Notes: a model not told the origin generated them from the letters alone. Positions 1 through 6,740 are shown, counted from the stretch's first letter. The stretch: 8,901 bases of DNA from Clostridia bacterium (GCA_900770605.1 CAAGKS010000141.1:1-8901), one strand, 5' to 3'. Numbers and translations are program-made.

Positions 1-1473
1 AAGGAGATCGAGCTTGAGAACGAGGCTGAAAATATGGGCGCACAGCTCGTAAAGGAGGTCGCAACCAAGACCAATGATGCGGCAGGTGACGGTACTACCA
101 CCGCAACTCTTCTCGCGCAGGCATTCGTTCGCGAGGGAATGAAGAACGTTACCGCAGGAGCAAATCCTATGGTGCTTCGCAAGGGTATCAAGAAGGCGGT
201 AGATAAGGCAGTTGAAACTCTCGTTGCCAACTCCAAGAAGGTAAACGGAACTGACGATATCGCAAGAGTCGGTACTATCTCCGCAGGTGACGACGTTATC
301 GGTCAGCTCATCGCAGACGCTATGGAGAAGGTTACCGCTGACGGCGTTATCACGGTTGAGGAGTCCAAGAGCGCGGATACCTATTCCGAGGTAGTAGAGG
401 GAATGCAGTTTGACCGCGGATATCTCTCTCCCTATATGGCAACGGATATGGATAAGATGGAAGCAGTACTTGACGACGCGCTTATCCTTCTTACCGATAA
501 GAAGATATCCAATATCCAGGAGGTGCTTCCCGTGCTTGAGCAGGTAGTTCAGGCAGGCAGAAAGCTCCTTATAATCGCCGAGGACGTTGAGGGTGAGGCA
601 CTTACCACTCTCGTGCTCAACAAGCTCCGTGGAACGTTCGTATGCGTTGCAGTAAAGGCTCCCGGATTTGGCGACAGAAGAAAGGAAATGCTCAGAGATA
701 TCGCTATCCTTACAGGCGGTCAGGTGATCTCCTCCGAGATCGGACTTGAGCTCAAGGACGCAACTCTCGAGCTTCTCGGTCGCGCAAGACAGATAAAGGT
801 AAACAAGGAAAATACTATAATCGTTGGCGGCGCAGGATATCCTGACGATATCAAGGCTCGCGTAAATCAGATCAAGATAGCTATCGAGGAGACCACCTCC
901 GAGTTCGACCGCGAAAAGCTTCAGGAAAGACTTGCAAAGCTTTCCGGCGGCGTTGCCGTTATTAAGGTCGGCGCGGCTACCGAGGCTGAGATGAAGGAAA
1001 AGAAGCTTCGCATCGAGGACGCTCTTAATGCAACTCGCGCGGCAGTTGAGGAGGGAATAGTTGCAGGTGGCGGAACGGCATACCTCAACGTAATTCCCGA
1101 GGTCGCAAAGCTCGTTGATGCTGTTGAAGGCGACGAGAAGACAGGCGTCCGCATAGTTCTCAAGGCTCTTGAGGAGCCTGTACGTCAGATCGCGGCTAAC
1201 GCAGGCTTTGACGGCGGCGTTATCGTTAACGATATCGTTAAGAGCGGTAAGATCGGCTACGGCTTTGACGCTTACAACGAGGTATATTGCGATATGATGA
1301 GCGCAGGAATAGTAGATCCTACCAAGGTAACTCGCTCCGCGCTTCAGAACGCGGCGTCCATCGCGTCCGTAATTCTCACAACGGAGTCCGTTGTTGCGGA
1401 TAAGAAGGATCCCGCGGCAGAGGCTGCTGCAAACGCGGCTATGGCTGGCGGCGGCATGGGCGGAATGTATTAA
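1..1473 (+). CDS. groEL: Chaperonin GroEL (Hsp60), 5' end cut off by the window
   Basis: This is the large subunit of the GroEL/GroES chaperonin, a cytosolic double-ring ATPase that encloses and folds proteins. The frame is open from base 1, starting KEIELENEAENMGAQL, which matches the equatorial domain near residue 58 of the E. coli protein. About 55 N-terminal residues are therefore missing and 490 are present. The ATP-site motif AGDGTTTAT lies near residue 30 of the fragment. The apical and intermediate domains follow (RGYLSPYM, KAPGFGDRRKEML), then the second intermediate segment with VEEGIVAGGGTAY. The catalytic Asp of the intermediate domain appears to be kept in EGDEKTGVRI. The C-terminus is the flexible Gly/Met tail (AGGGMGGMY) typical of bacterial GroEL. 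The upstream groES and any CIRCE operator would lie outside the window. A terminator follows 20 bases after the stop, so groEL ends its operon. The identification is certain. Confidence 0.98.
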   Translation, partial: KEIELENEAENMGAQLVKEVATKTNDAAGDGTTTATLLAQAFVREGMKNVTAGANPMVLRKGIKKAVDKAVETLVANSKKVNGTDDIARVGTISAGDDVIGQLIADAMEKVTADGVITVEESKSADTYSEVVEGMQFDRGYLSPYMATDMDKMEAVLDDALILLTDKKISNIQEVLPVLEQVVQAGRKLLIIAEDVEGEALTTLVLNKLRGTFVCVAVKAPGFGDRRKEMLRDIAILTGGQVISSEIGLELKDATLELLGRARQIKVNKENTIIVGGAGYPDDIKARVNQIKIAIEETTSEFDREKLQERLAKLSGGVAVIKVGAATEAEMKEKKLRIEDALNATRAAVEEGIVAGGGTAYLNVIPEVAKLVDAVEGDEKTGVRIVLKALEEPVRQIAANAGFDGGVIVNDIVKSGKIGYGFDAYNEVYCDMMSAGIVDPTKVTRSALQNAASIASVILTTESVVADKKDPAAEAAANAAMAGGGMGGMY

Positions 1474-1492
1474 AAAGATAAAACGATAAGCT

Positions 1493-1526
1493 GATAAGCT
1501 CGGGATATTCCCGAGCTTATCTTTTT
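1493..1526 (+). terminator. Intrinsic terminator of groEL
   Basis: A perfect 13-bp stem (1493-1505 with 1509-1521) has a 3-nt loop and is followed by TTTTT (1522-1526). The left arm begins with the second of two tandem copies of GATAAGCT (1485-1492 and 1493-1500), so a competing shifted pairing is possible. Confidence 0.92.
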
Positions 1527-1751
1527 GCTCAGGGCTTGTCCTGCGGGGGAGAAAACGTGCGGTATATTCGAGAAAAAGGTCGATTTTCCCCGAAAAAGTC
1601 GCACGTGCGAAAAAATTGCATTTTAAATTGTAAAATTATCATTAAATTTGCAAAAAACTATTGCAAAAATCCTTGAAATATATTATTATATTATTATATG
1701 TATGCACGCTCGTCATTATGACGGGGATTTCATTTATTTTTGGAGGTTTTT
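1527..1751. other. groEL-ftsZ1 intergenic region
   Basis: No gene is visible in this spacer. It becomes very AT-rich after about 1611. It holds a perfect 10-bp palindrome, CGCACGTGCG (1600-1609), whose half ACGTGCG also occurs at 1555-1561. It also holds a 9-nt direct repeat TTGCAAAAA (1648-1656 and 1661-1669, 13-nt period), and a 6-bp inverted repeat CGTCAT/ATGACG (1711-1716 and 1718-1723) in the probable ftsZ1 leader. Functions are unknown. Confidence 0.5.
1661..1689 (+). promoter_or_regulatory. Candidate promoter of ftsZ1
   Basis: TTGCAA (1661-1666) and TATTAT (1684-1689) are separated by 17 bases in an AT-rich stretch about 60 bases upstream of the ftsZ1 start. Several overlapping TATTAT-like hexamers between 1681 and 1699 make the exact -10 uncertain. 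A separate promoter is expected because groEL ends in a strong terminator. Confidence 0.45.
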
Positions 1752-2843
1752 ATGACATTCGAACACGACGATTCCTGCGCAAGCAACGTAAGTATAAAGG
1801 TTATCGGTATCGGTGGCGGCGGAAATAACGCTGTTAACCGCATGATCGCTGCCGGAGTGAAGGGCGTTGATTTTGTTGCTATCAACACAGACCGTCAGGC
1901 GCTCAACCACTCTCTTGCACCCACACAGCTCGTTATTGGTGAGAAGATCACCAAGGGCTTTGGCGCGGGCGCAAATCCCAGCATCGGAGCAAGAGCTGCT
2001 GAGGAATCCATAGAAGATATCAAGAATATCCTTTCCGGCGCGGAAATGGTATTTATAACCGCAGGTATGGGCGGTGGAACAGGTACGGGTGCTGCTCCCG
2101 TTGTAGCTCGCATAGCTCACGAGATGGATATCCTTACCGTTGGTATCGTTACAAAGCCTTTTGCATTCGAGGGCAGACGCCGTATGCTTCAGGCAGAGGA
2201 GGGAATTGCTGAATTTTCTCAGTACGTTGACTCCCTCATCGTTATCCCCAATGAAAGACTTAAGCTCGTATCCGATACGAGAATCACACTTCTCAATGCA
2301 TTCTCCGAGGCAGACGACGTTCTCCGTAAGGGTGTTCAGAGCGTATCCGAGCTTATCAATATCCCCGGCTTTATCAACCTTGACTTTGCAGACGTTACGA
2401 GCATTATGATCCAGTCCGGACTTGCTCACATGGGCGTTGGCAGCGCAACAGGTAAGGATAAGGCAGAGGTTGCAGCAAGAATGGCTATTTCCAGCCCCTT
2501 GCTCGAAACTACTATTCAGGGCGCTACAGGCGTTATTATCAGTATCTCCGCGTCTGCTAATATCGGACTCGAGGACGTTGATCTCGCTTGTGAAATGATC
2601 AGAAACGAGTGCAGCGAGGATGCTAATATCATCTTTGGCGTTGGCTTCGATCAGAACCTTGAGGACGAGATGCGCATCACTATCATCGCAACAGGCTTTA
2701 CAAAGAATGCTGACGGCGAGGCAGTACAGGGCGAGGTAAAGACCGGCTCCTATGCGGCAGATAAGAATGCAAAGAACGCTGCAAAGACCACCTCTGAGTT
2801 CGATCTTGACGATTGGCTCGGCGGCGCTTTCGGCAACAAGTAA
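1752..2843 (+). CDS. ftsZ: Cell division protein FtsZ, first tandem copy
   Basis: This is the tubulin-like GTPase that polymerises into the cytokinetic Z ring (363 aa). The glycine-rich nucleotide loop IGIGGGGNNAVNR lies at 18-30, the tubulin signature GGGTGTG at 107-113, and the T7 catalytic loop NLDFAD at 209-214 with both Asp residues kept, so GTPase activity is expected. The globular core ends near residue 316. A tail of about 47 residues follows, rich in Ala/Lys/Gly and ending FDLDDWLGGAFGNK. It lacks the Pro-x-Phe core of the usual FtsZ C-terminal peptide that binds FtsA, SepF and similar partners. The ATG at 1752 is chosen because GGAGG (1742-1746) lies 5 bases upstream; an in-frame TTG at 1740 would lie before that site. 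A second ftsZ follows after 46 bases with no terminator between them, so the two are probably co-transcribed. FtsZ identity is certain; the division of labour between copies is unknown. Confidence 0.98.
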   Translation: MTFEHDDSCASNVSIKVIGIGGGGNNAVNRMIAAGVKGVDFVAINTDRQALNHSLAPTQLVIGEKITKGFGAGANPSIGARAAEESIEDIKNILSGAEMVFITAGMGGGTGTGAAPVVARIAHEMDILTVGIVTKPFAFEGRRRMLQAEEGIAEFSQYVDSLIVIPNERLKLVSDTRITLLNAFSEADDVLRKGVQSVSELINIPGFINLDFADVTSIMIQSGLAHMGVGSATGKDKAEVAARMAISSPLLETTIQGATGVIISISASANIGLEDVDLACEMIRNECSEDANIIFGVGFDQNLEDEMRITIIATGFTKNADGEAVQGEVKTGSYAADKNAKNAAKTTSEFDLDDWLGGAFGNK

Positions 2844-2889
2844 TTTTTAAAACGTAAACGTATAAAATATTGGATTTTGGGAGGCTCTT

Positions 2890-3930
2890 ATGAATTTTTC
2901 AAATGGTATGGCAAATGAATACGGTATTAATATCAAGGTCGTCGGTGTCGGCGGAGGCGGAGTTAATGCCATAAACCGTATGATAGCGTCAGGCGTAGCA
3001 GGCGTTGAGTTTATCGCTATCAACACGGACAAGCAGTCTCTCAAAAAATCTGCCGCTCCCACACAGCTCAACATCGGTGAAAAGGTGACCAACGGCTTTG
3101 GCGCAGGCGGAAACGCGAGCATCGGTAAAAGAGCTGCCGAGGAGGCTGTTAACGAGATCAAGAAGCTGCTCTCGGGCGCTGATATGGTATTCGTTACCGC
3201 AGGTATGGGCGGCGGAACGGGAACGGGAGCTACTCCTATCGTGGCAAAGGTCGCAAAGGATATGGATATCCTCACCGTTGGCGTTGTAACCACTCCGTTT
3301 ACCTTTGAGGGTAAGCGCCGTATGGATCAGGCAAGAGCAGGTATCGAGGAGCTTCGTGAGTTCGTTGATTCTCTCGTTGTAATTCCTAACGAGCGCTTGA
3401 AGATGGTGGCTGATGCGAGAATTACTCTTGCAAGCGCATTCTCCGAGGCAGACGAGGTTCTCCGCAGAGGTGTTCAGAGTATTTCCGACCTTATCAATAT
3501 TCCCGGCTTTATCAATATAGACTTTGCTGACGTAGTTTCCGTTATTGCAAACTCCGGCGTAGCTTATATGGGTATGGGAAGCGCAAAGGGCAAGGACAAG
3601 GCTCAGACCGCTGCAAGCATGGCTATTTCCAGCCCGTTGCTTGAAACCTCTATCCAGGGCGCAAAGGGCGTGCTTCTCAGCATTTCCGCGTCCTCTGACG
3701 TAGGACTTGAGGACGTTGACGTTGCCGCTACAATGATCGCAAACGAGTGTAATCCCGATGCGAGCGTTATCTGGGGCGTTGCGTTTGACCAGAATCTTGA
3801 GGACGAGATGCGTATTACTATTATTGCCGCAGGCTTTGATAATGATAACGATAAAGAGCCCGAGAAGCAGGAATCCAACGGTAGACTTAACGAAAAGGAC
3901 GTTGACGATATATTCAGCAGATTTATCTGA
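2890..3930 (+). CDS. ftsZ: Cell division protein FtsZ, second tandem copy
   Basis: This is a second complete FtsZ GTPase (346 aa). It aligns residue for residue with the upstream copy through position 316 without any gap, at roughly 70% identity counted by eye, which indicates tandem duplication. All key elements are present: VGVGGGGVNAINR (18-30), GGGTGTG (107-113) and the T7 loop NIDFAD (209-214). The tail is shorter than in copy one (about 30 residues), is charged (DNDNDKEPEKQES) and ends KDVDDIFSRFI. That ending loosely resembles the acidic-hydrophobic-basic C-terminal peptide of FtsZ but has no proline. The ATG at 2890 has GGGAGG (2879-2884) 5 bases upstream; an internal ATG at 2908 has no such site. 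A bidirectional terminator follows. This copy may be the one that keeps the adaptor-binding tail, but that is inference. Confidence 0.97.
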   Translation: MNFSNGMANEYGINIKVVGVGGGGVNAINRMIASGVAGVEFIAINTDKQSLKKSAAPTQLNIGEKVTNGFGAGGNASIGKRAAEEAVNEIKKLLSGADMVFVTAGMGGGTGTGATPIVAKVAKDMDILTVGVVTTPFTFEGKRRMDQARAGIEELREFVDSLVVIPNERLKMVADARITLASAFSEADEVLRRGVQSISDLINIPGFINIDFADVVSVIANSGVAYMGMGSAKGKDKAQTAASMAISSPLLETSIQGAKGVLLSISASSDVGLEDVDVAATMIANECNPDASVIWGVAFDQNLEDEMRITIIAAGFDNDNDKEPEKQESNGRLNEKDVDDIFSRFI

Positions 3931-3944
3931 TGAAATAGCGTATA

Positions 3945-3984
3945 AAAATATCGGCAGGTATTTGCTTACCTGCCGATATTTTTT
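3945..3984. terminator. Bidirectional terminator between ftsZ2 and the convergent S1-domain gene
   Basis: A long perfect stem (3945-3960 with 3967-3982, GC-rich core TCGGCAGGTA) has a 6-nt loop. It ends in a T run on the + strand and, because it begins with an A run, also on the minus strand. It lies 14 bases after the ftsZ2 stop and just past the end of the minus-strand gene, so it can serve both. Confidence 0.92.
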
Positions 3985-3986
3985 GT

Positions 3987-4943
3987 TTATTCAAACACCG
4001 TTTCTATCACCTTTTTCGCGCAGGCGGGGGAATATCTCCACTCGTCAATGTGCGCGGTCGCCTCGGGATCGATGAAGTATTTGAGATCGGTGCGCGCGCC
4101 CACGCCGCCGTAGCTGTCTATAAGCACCAGCTTTATCTTCATCTTCTCGGGGATTATGCTCTTTATGTAGACCGCCACGCTCTCGCCCGGGCGCGCAAGA
4201 ATAGCGTCCTTCGTGCCCTCGCGTATCTCCGCAAGACCTGCAAGATTTGGCGTTAGCTCAATAAAAACGCCGTAGCTCTCAACGCTTCTCACAATGCCCG
4301 CAACAGTCTGCCCGACCTCAAAGCCTGATACGTTCTGCTCCCACGTTCCAAGCAGCTCCCGCAGGGTGACGAATATCCTGCCGCTGCTTCGGTCAATGGA
4401 TCTTATAACGGTGTGTATCCGGTCGCCCACACAAAGCCTGTCGGCAGGGTGGGAGATGCGCGAGACGGATATGCAGTCAATGGAGAGCAGGGAAGAAAGT
4501 CCGCAGCCGATATCCACGAACGCCCCAAAGCTGTCAAGGTGAGTGACCTTTGCTTCCATCGTGTCGCCGGGGATAAGATCGGATATATATTGCATATAGC
4601 AGGCCTTTTGCGCCTCTCTGCGCGAGAGCAGAGCGACCTCCTTGCCGTTCTCCGTGGCAAACCCTATGACCTTAAAGCAGATAGGCTTTCCAACGCGCGT
4701 GATTATGGCAATATCCTTGGGCGGAGCGCCGTCGGGGGAGTATATAGCCTCTTGCTTGTCTATTATTCCAACCATTCCGTAAAGGTCAACGTGAAGGCGT
4801 AGCCTGCTGTCGCATAGCATGGCAGTTCCTTCAAGTATCTTGCCCTCTCGCATAGCTCGCTCAAGCCCTGCGCGGCAGGACGTGTATTCTCTGTTTTCTC
4901 TGTTGCCGAATAAGTACCCCTCGGGGCGATATTTGTTTGTCAT
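3987..4943 (-). CDS. S1 RNA-binding domain protein (ribosomal protein S1-like), three S1 repeats
   Basis: This is a 318-aa protein made mostly of S1/OB-fold RNA-binding repeats. The first (about 36-110) is degenerate. The second (about 124-196) is clear, with AKVTHLDSFGAFVDIG and a closing SSGRIFVTLREL. The third (about 208-276) is also clear, with AGIVRSVESYGVFIEL. The C-terminal segment (280-318) ends in HIDEWRYSPACAKKVIETVFE and is not S1-like. The protein is shorter than the six-repeat S1 of E. coli and resembles the short S1-like proteins of Clostridia, which probably bind mRNA or ribosomes; a specific function cannot be assigned. The ATG at 4943 is the first possible start, because an in-frame stop lies two codons upstream. 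Its GGAGG (4957-4961, complement) is 13 bases away, longer than for the other genes here. It is transcribed divergently from rplM and convergently to ftsZ2. Confidence 0.9.
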   Translation of the reverse strand: MTNKYRPEGYLFGNRENREYTSCRAGLERAMREGKILEGTAMLCDSRLRLHVDLYGMVGIIDKQEAIYSPDGAPPKDIAIITRVGKPICFKVIGFATENGKEVALLSRREAQKACYMQYISDLIPGDTMEAKVTHLDSFGAFVDIGCGLSSLLSIDCISVSRISHPADRLCVGDRIHTVIRSIDRSSGRIFVTLRELLGTWEQNVSGFEVGQTVAGIVRSVESYGVFIELTPNLAGLAEIREGTKDAILARPGESVAVYIKSIIPEKMKIKLVLIDSYGGVGARTDLKYFIDPEATAHIDEWRYSPACAKKVIETVFE

Positions 4944-5138
4944 CTTTTAATTAAAACCTCCGTTGTTTGACGTTTGATGGTAAAATATACGCCGCTGTCC
5001 TTGTCCGTATGCAAAAAAATCTTGTAAAGAAATTATGACCGCAAAATAGCATTTAAGAGGAAAATGGGTCTCCGAGCGAGAAAAAACGAGCTTTCATATA
5101 TCTAAATTGATTTTTTAAAATTTTTTTGAAAAAATGTA
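4944..5138. other. Divergent intergenic region between the S1-domain gene and rplM
   Basis: No gene is visible. The S1-gene side holds its leader, but I find no convincing minus-strand promoter pair (the best -10-like hexamer is TATATT near 4984-4989). The rplM side, about 5097-5138, is a run of A and T tracts that could act as an UP element for the strong promoter that follows. Confidence 0.5.
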
Positions 5139-5167
5139 TTGACAAGCATTATTATAAATGGTATAAT
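5139..5167 (+). promoter_or_regulatory. Consensus sigma-A-type promoter of the rplM-rpsI operon
   Basis: TTGACA (5139-5144) and TATAAT (5162-5167) are separated by exactly 17 bases, with a TG-extended -10 (TGGTATAAT). A/T tracts lie directly upstream. Transcription should start near 5174, leaving a leader of only about 40 bases, too short for the structured L13 autoregulatory leader known from Bacillus. Confidence 0.93.
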
Positions 5168-5212
5168 ATGCGAGCGTAAAAAAATAAAACATAAATTTGG
5201 AGGAAATTGACG

Positions 5213-5641
5213 ATGTCAACCTACATGGCAAAAGTTGAAACGCTTGAGCGCAAGTGGTATGTTATCGATGCAGCAGGAAAGCCCCTTGGTAGAACCGCTG
5301 TAGCAGCAGCTAACATTCTTCGCGGCAAGCACCGCCCTGAGTTCACCCCCCACGTTGATTGCGGTGAATTCGTAATTATCATCAATGCAGAGAAGGCAGT
5401 TCTCACAGGCAAAAAGCTTGAGCAGAAGTACTACCGCCGTCACAGCGGATACATCGGTGGACTCAAGGAAGTTCAGTACAAGACTCTTATGGCAACAAAG
5501 CCTGAGCTTGCAATGGAGCTTGCAGTAAAGGGAATGCTCCCCCACAACTCTATCGGCGCAAAGTCTGCAACCAGACTTAAGGTTTATGCAGGCGCAGAGC
5601 ACAACCATGCTGCTCAGAAGCCCGAAGCAGTTGAAATATAA
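5213..5641 (+). CDS. rplM: 50S ribosomal protein L13
   Basis: This is an early-assembling protein of the large ribosomal subunit (142 aa, normal length). It opens with the family pattern MSTYMAKVETLERKWYVIDA and GKPLGR (22-27). It carries the L13 signature region GMLPHNSIGAKSATRLKVY near residues 109-127, followed by AGAEHNHAAQKP. The ATG at 5213 is chosen because GGAGG (5199-5203) is 9 bases upstream and the usual MSTYMA start is recovered. An in-frame TTG at 5207 is too close to that site, and an ATG at 5225 is too far. It is the first gene of the universal L13-S9 pair and is expressed from a consensus promoter, in keeping with a highly expressed gene. Confidence 0.98.
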   Translation: MSTYMAKVETLERKWYVIDAAGKPLGRTAVAAANILRGKHRPEFTPHVDCGEFVIIINAEKAVLTGKKLEQKYYRRHSGYIGGLKEVQYKTLMATKPELAMELAVKGMLPHNSIGAKSATRLKVYAGAEHNHAAQKPEAVEI

Positions 5642-5659
5642 GTAAGGAGGACGCATAGA

Positions 5660-6061
5660 ATGTATACAAGCTCTAAGCCTTATTTCTACGGAACAGGTAG
5701 AAGAAAGAAGTCCGTAGCTCGCGTACGCATCGTACCCGGCACAGGCGTTATCACTATTAATAAGAAGGATATCGATACCTACTTTGGTCTCGAGACACTT
5801 AAGCTTATCGTTAATCAGCCCTTTGGTGCAACAGGCACAGAAGGCAAGTTTGACATTATCGCAACCGTAAACGGTGGCGGTCTCTCCGGTCAGGCAGGCG
5901 CGATCCGTCACGGCCTTTCCAGAGCACTCGTACAGGCTGACGAAAACTACAAGCCCGCTCTCAAGGCAGCAGGCTTCCTTACTCGTGACCCTCGTATGAA
6001 GGAAAGAAAGAAGTACGGACTCAAGGGCGCACGTCGTGCACCTCAGTTCTCCAAGAGATAA
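5660..6061 (+). CDS. rpsI: 30S ribosomal protein S9
   Basis: This is a small-subunit head protein (133 aa) whose C-terminal tail reaches the P-site tRNA. The N-terminal FYGTGRRKKSVARVRI (9-24), the central GGGLSGQAGAIRHGLSRAL, and the tail DPRMKERKKYGLKGARRAP ending QFSKR are all diagnostic; the final Lys-Arg that contacts tRNA is kept. An AAGGAGG (5644-5650) lies 9 bases before the ATG. The gene starts 18 bases after the rplM stop, so the two share a transcript that ends at the hairpin 28 bases past this stop. Confidence 0.98.
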   Translation: MYTSSKPYFYGTGRRKKSVARVRIVPGTGVITINKKDIDTYFGLETLKLIVNQPFGATGTEGKFDIIATVNGGGLSGQAGAIRHGLSRALVQADENYKPALKAAGFLTRDPRMKERKKYGLKGARRAPQFSKR

Positions 6062-6089
6062 TTGCCCATTTGGGATTATTTCGATATAC

Positions 6090-6117
6090 AAAAAGCTCTG
6101 CTACGGCAGGGCTTTTT
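6090..6117 (+). terminator. Intrinsic terminator of rplM-rpsI
   Basis: A 12-bp stem (6090-6101 with 6106-6117, one G-U pair) has a TACG loop. The 3' arm runs into TTTTTGTTGTTG. Confidence 0.9.
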
Positions 6118-6123
6118 GTTGTT

Positions 6124-6171
6124 GTAGGGGCGTTCATTGAACGCCCGCGGGCGACCACTGGTCGCCCCTAC
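6124..6171. repeat. Compound palindromic intergenic repeat
   Basis: Outer 9-bp inverted arms GTAGGGGCG (6124-6132) and CGCCCCTAC (6163-6171) enclose two further perfect palindromes with 9-base arms: GGGCGTTCA/TGAACGCCC (6128-6136 and 6138-6146) and GGGCGACCA/TGGTCGCCC (6149-6157 and 6159-6167). The whole can fold as a cloverleaf-like double hairpin. It is far more GC-rich than its surroundings and resembles REP- or MITE-like intergenic elements; I recall similar GTAGGGGCGACC palindromes in Clostridia genomes but could not check. It has no coding capacity and sits just past a terminator, a common landing site for such repeats. Confidence 0.8.
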
Positions 6172-6176
6172 GGAAC

Positions 6177-6220
6177 AGGGCGGTTCAATTTGTAAAGAAT
6201 TGAGCCATCCTATTTACTTT
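6177..6220 (+). terminator. Terminator-like hairpin overlapping the -35 of the Nudix promoter
   Basis: GGTTCAATT (6182-6190) pairs with AATTGAGCC (6198-6206, one G-U pair) across a 7-nt loop. The stem extends past a C/A mismatch by AGGG with TCCT (6177-6180 with 6208-6211). It is followed by ATTTACTTTTT. The rpsI terminator already lies upstream, so this may be a second terminator or part of the boundary element repeated at 7301 and 8775. Confidence 0.5.
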
Positions 6221-6241
6221 TTGCCGTTTTTATGGTATAAT
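6213..6241 (+). promoter_or_regulatory. Promoter of the Nudix-GNAT operon
   Basis: TTTACT (6213-6218) and TATAAT (6236-6241) are separated by 17 bases, with a TG-extended -10 (TGGTATAAT). The -35 lies within CCTATTTACTTTTTG, a string shared with two other promoters in this window. Confidence 0.8.
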
Positions 6242-6281
6242 CTAACTAATCGATAAACTTGAATTTGACGAGGAATTTTAT

Positions 6282-6740
6282 ATGGGCTACATTATGGAAC
6301 TTCGGAAAATAGTTGGACATCGCACTTTGCTGATGCCTTGTGCGGGAGCAATTATTGGCGATGGTAAAGGCAATGTTTTGCTTCAACTAAGACAAGATGA
6401 TAAAACGTGGGCAACTCATGGTGGAAGTATTGAATTGGATGAACGTGTCGAAGATGCGATGCGTAGAGAAATTAAAGAAGAAATCGGTTTAGAAGTCTTA
6501 GAGTACAAATTACTGAATATCTATTCTGGTCCAGAACACCATAATATCTACCCTAATGGTGACGAAGTATCTTGTATTGATATAGTTTATTATTGTCATA
6601 AATTTGAAGGTGAAATACAACTTCAGAAAGATGAAGTGTTGGATATCCAATGGTTCAATAAGGACAATTTGCCGCACAATATTGGACAAAACACAAAGAA
6701 ATGGTTAAGCGATTATTTTGATATATTGGAAGATAAATAA
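6282..6740 (+). CDS. Nudix hydrolase
   Basis: This is a 152-aa cytosolic pyrophosphohydrolase of the Nudix superfamily, which cleaves nucleoside diphosphates linked to another group and uses divalent metal. A complete Nudix box G-x5-E-x7-REUXEEXGU spans residues 48-70 (G48, E54, R62-E63, E66-E67, G69), so catalysis should be intact. The substrate cannot be told from the sequence. The ATG at 6282 has AGGAA (6271-6275) 6 bases upstream; an internal ATG at 6294 (MELRKIVGHR) is too far from that site. Codon use is clearly more AT-rich (TTA, AAA, GAA, ATT) than in groEL, ftsZ or the flanking accessory genes, which suggests transfer from a lower-GC relative. It is first in a two-gene operon, with the GNAT gene starting 24 bases after its stop. 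Confidence 0.93.
   Translation: MGYIMELRKIVGHRTLLMPCAGAIIGDGKGNVLLQLRQDDKTWATHGGSIELDERVEDAMRREIKEEIGLEVLEYKLLNIYSGPEHHNIYPNGDEVSCIDIVYYCHKFEGEIQLQKDEVLDIQWFNKDNLPHNIGQNTKKWLSDYFDILEDK

Noticed and set aside
1740..1751. Upstream TTG start for ftsZ1
   Set aside because: This start would precede the GGAGG site; the ATG at 1752 is correctly spaced from it.
1734..2429. Long open frame on the minus strand opposite ftsZ1 (231 codons)
   Set aside because: It is fully antisense to a certain gene, has a Cys- and Ser-rich composition from reversed codons, no ribosome binding site and no family resemblance.
4984..5060. Minus-strand promoter for the S1-domain gene
   Set aside because: Only TATATT and CATAAT-like hexamers were found, with no -35 at acceptable spacing, so none is claimed.
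5168..5212. L13 autoregulatory leader upstream of rplM
   Set aside because: The leader from the mapped consensus promoter is only about 40 bases, AT-rich and without a stem, too short for that structure.
5216..6091. 291-codon open frame on the minus strand spanning both rplM and rpsI
   Set aside because: It is striking in length but is the mirror of two highly codon-biased ribosomal genes. It is Cys/Leu-rich with no domain pattern and no ribosome binding site.
6124..6171. CRISPR repeat or integron attC site
   Set aside because: There is no second copy in the window, no regular spacers, no cas or integrase gene, and the arms lack the attC core layout.
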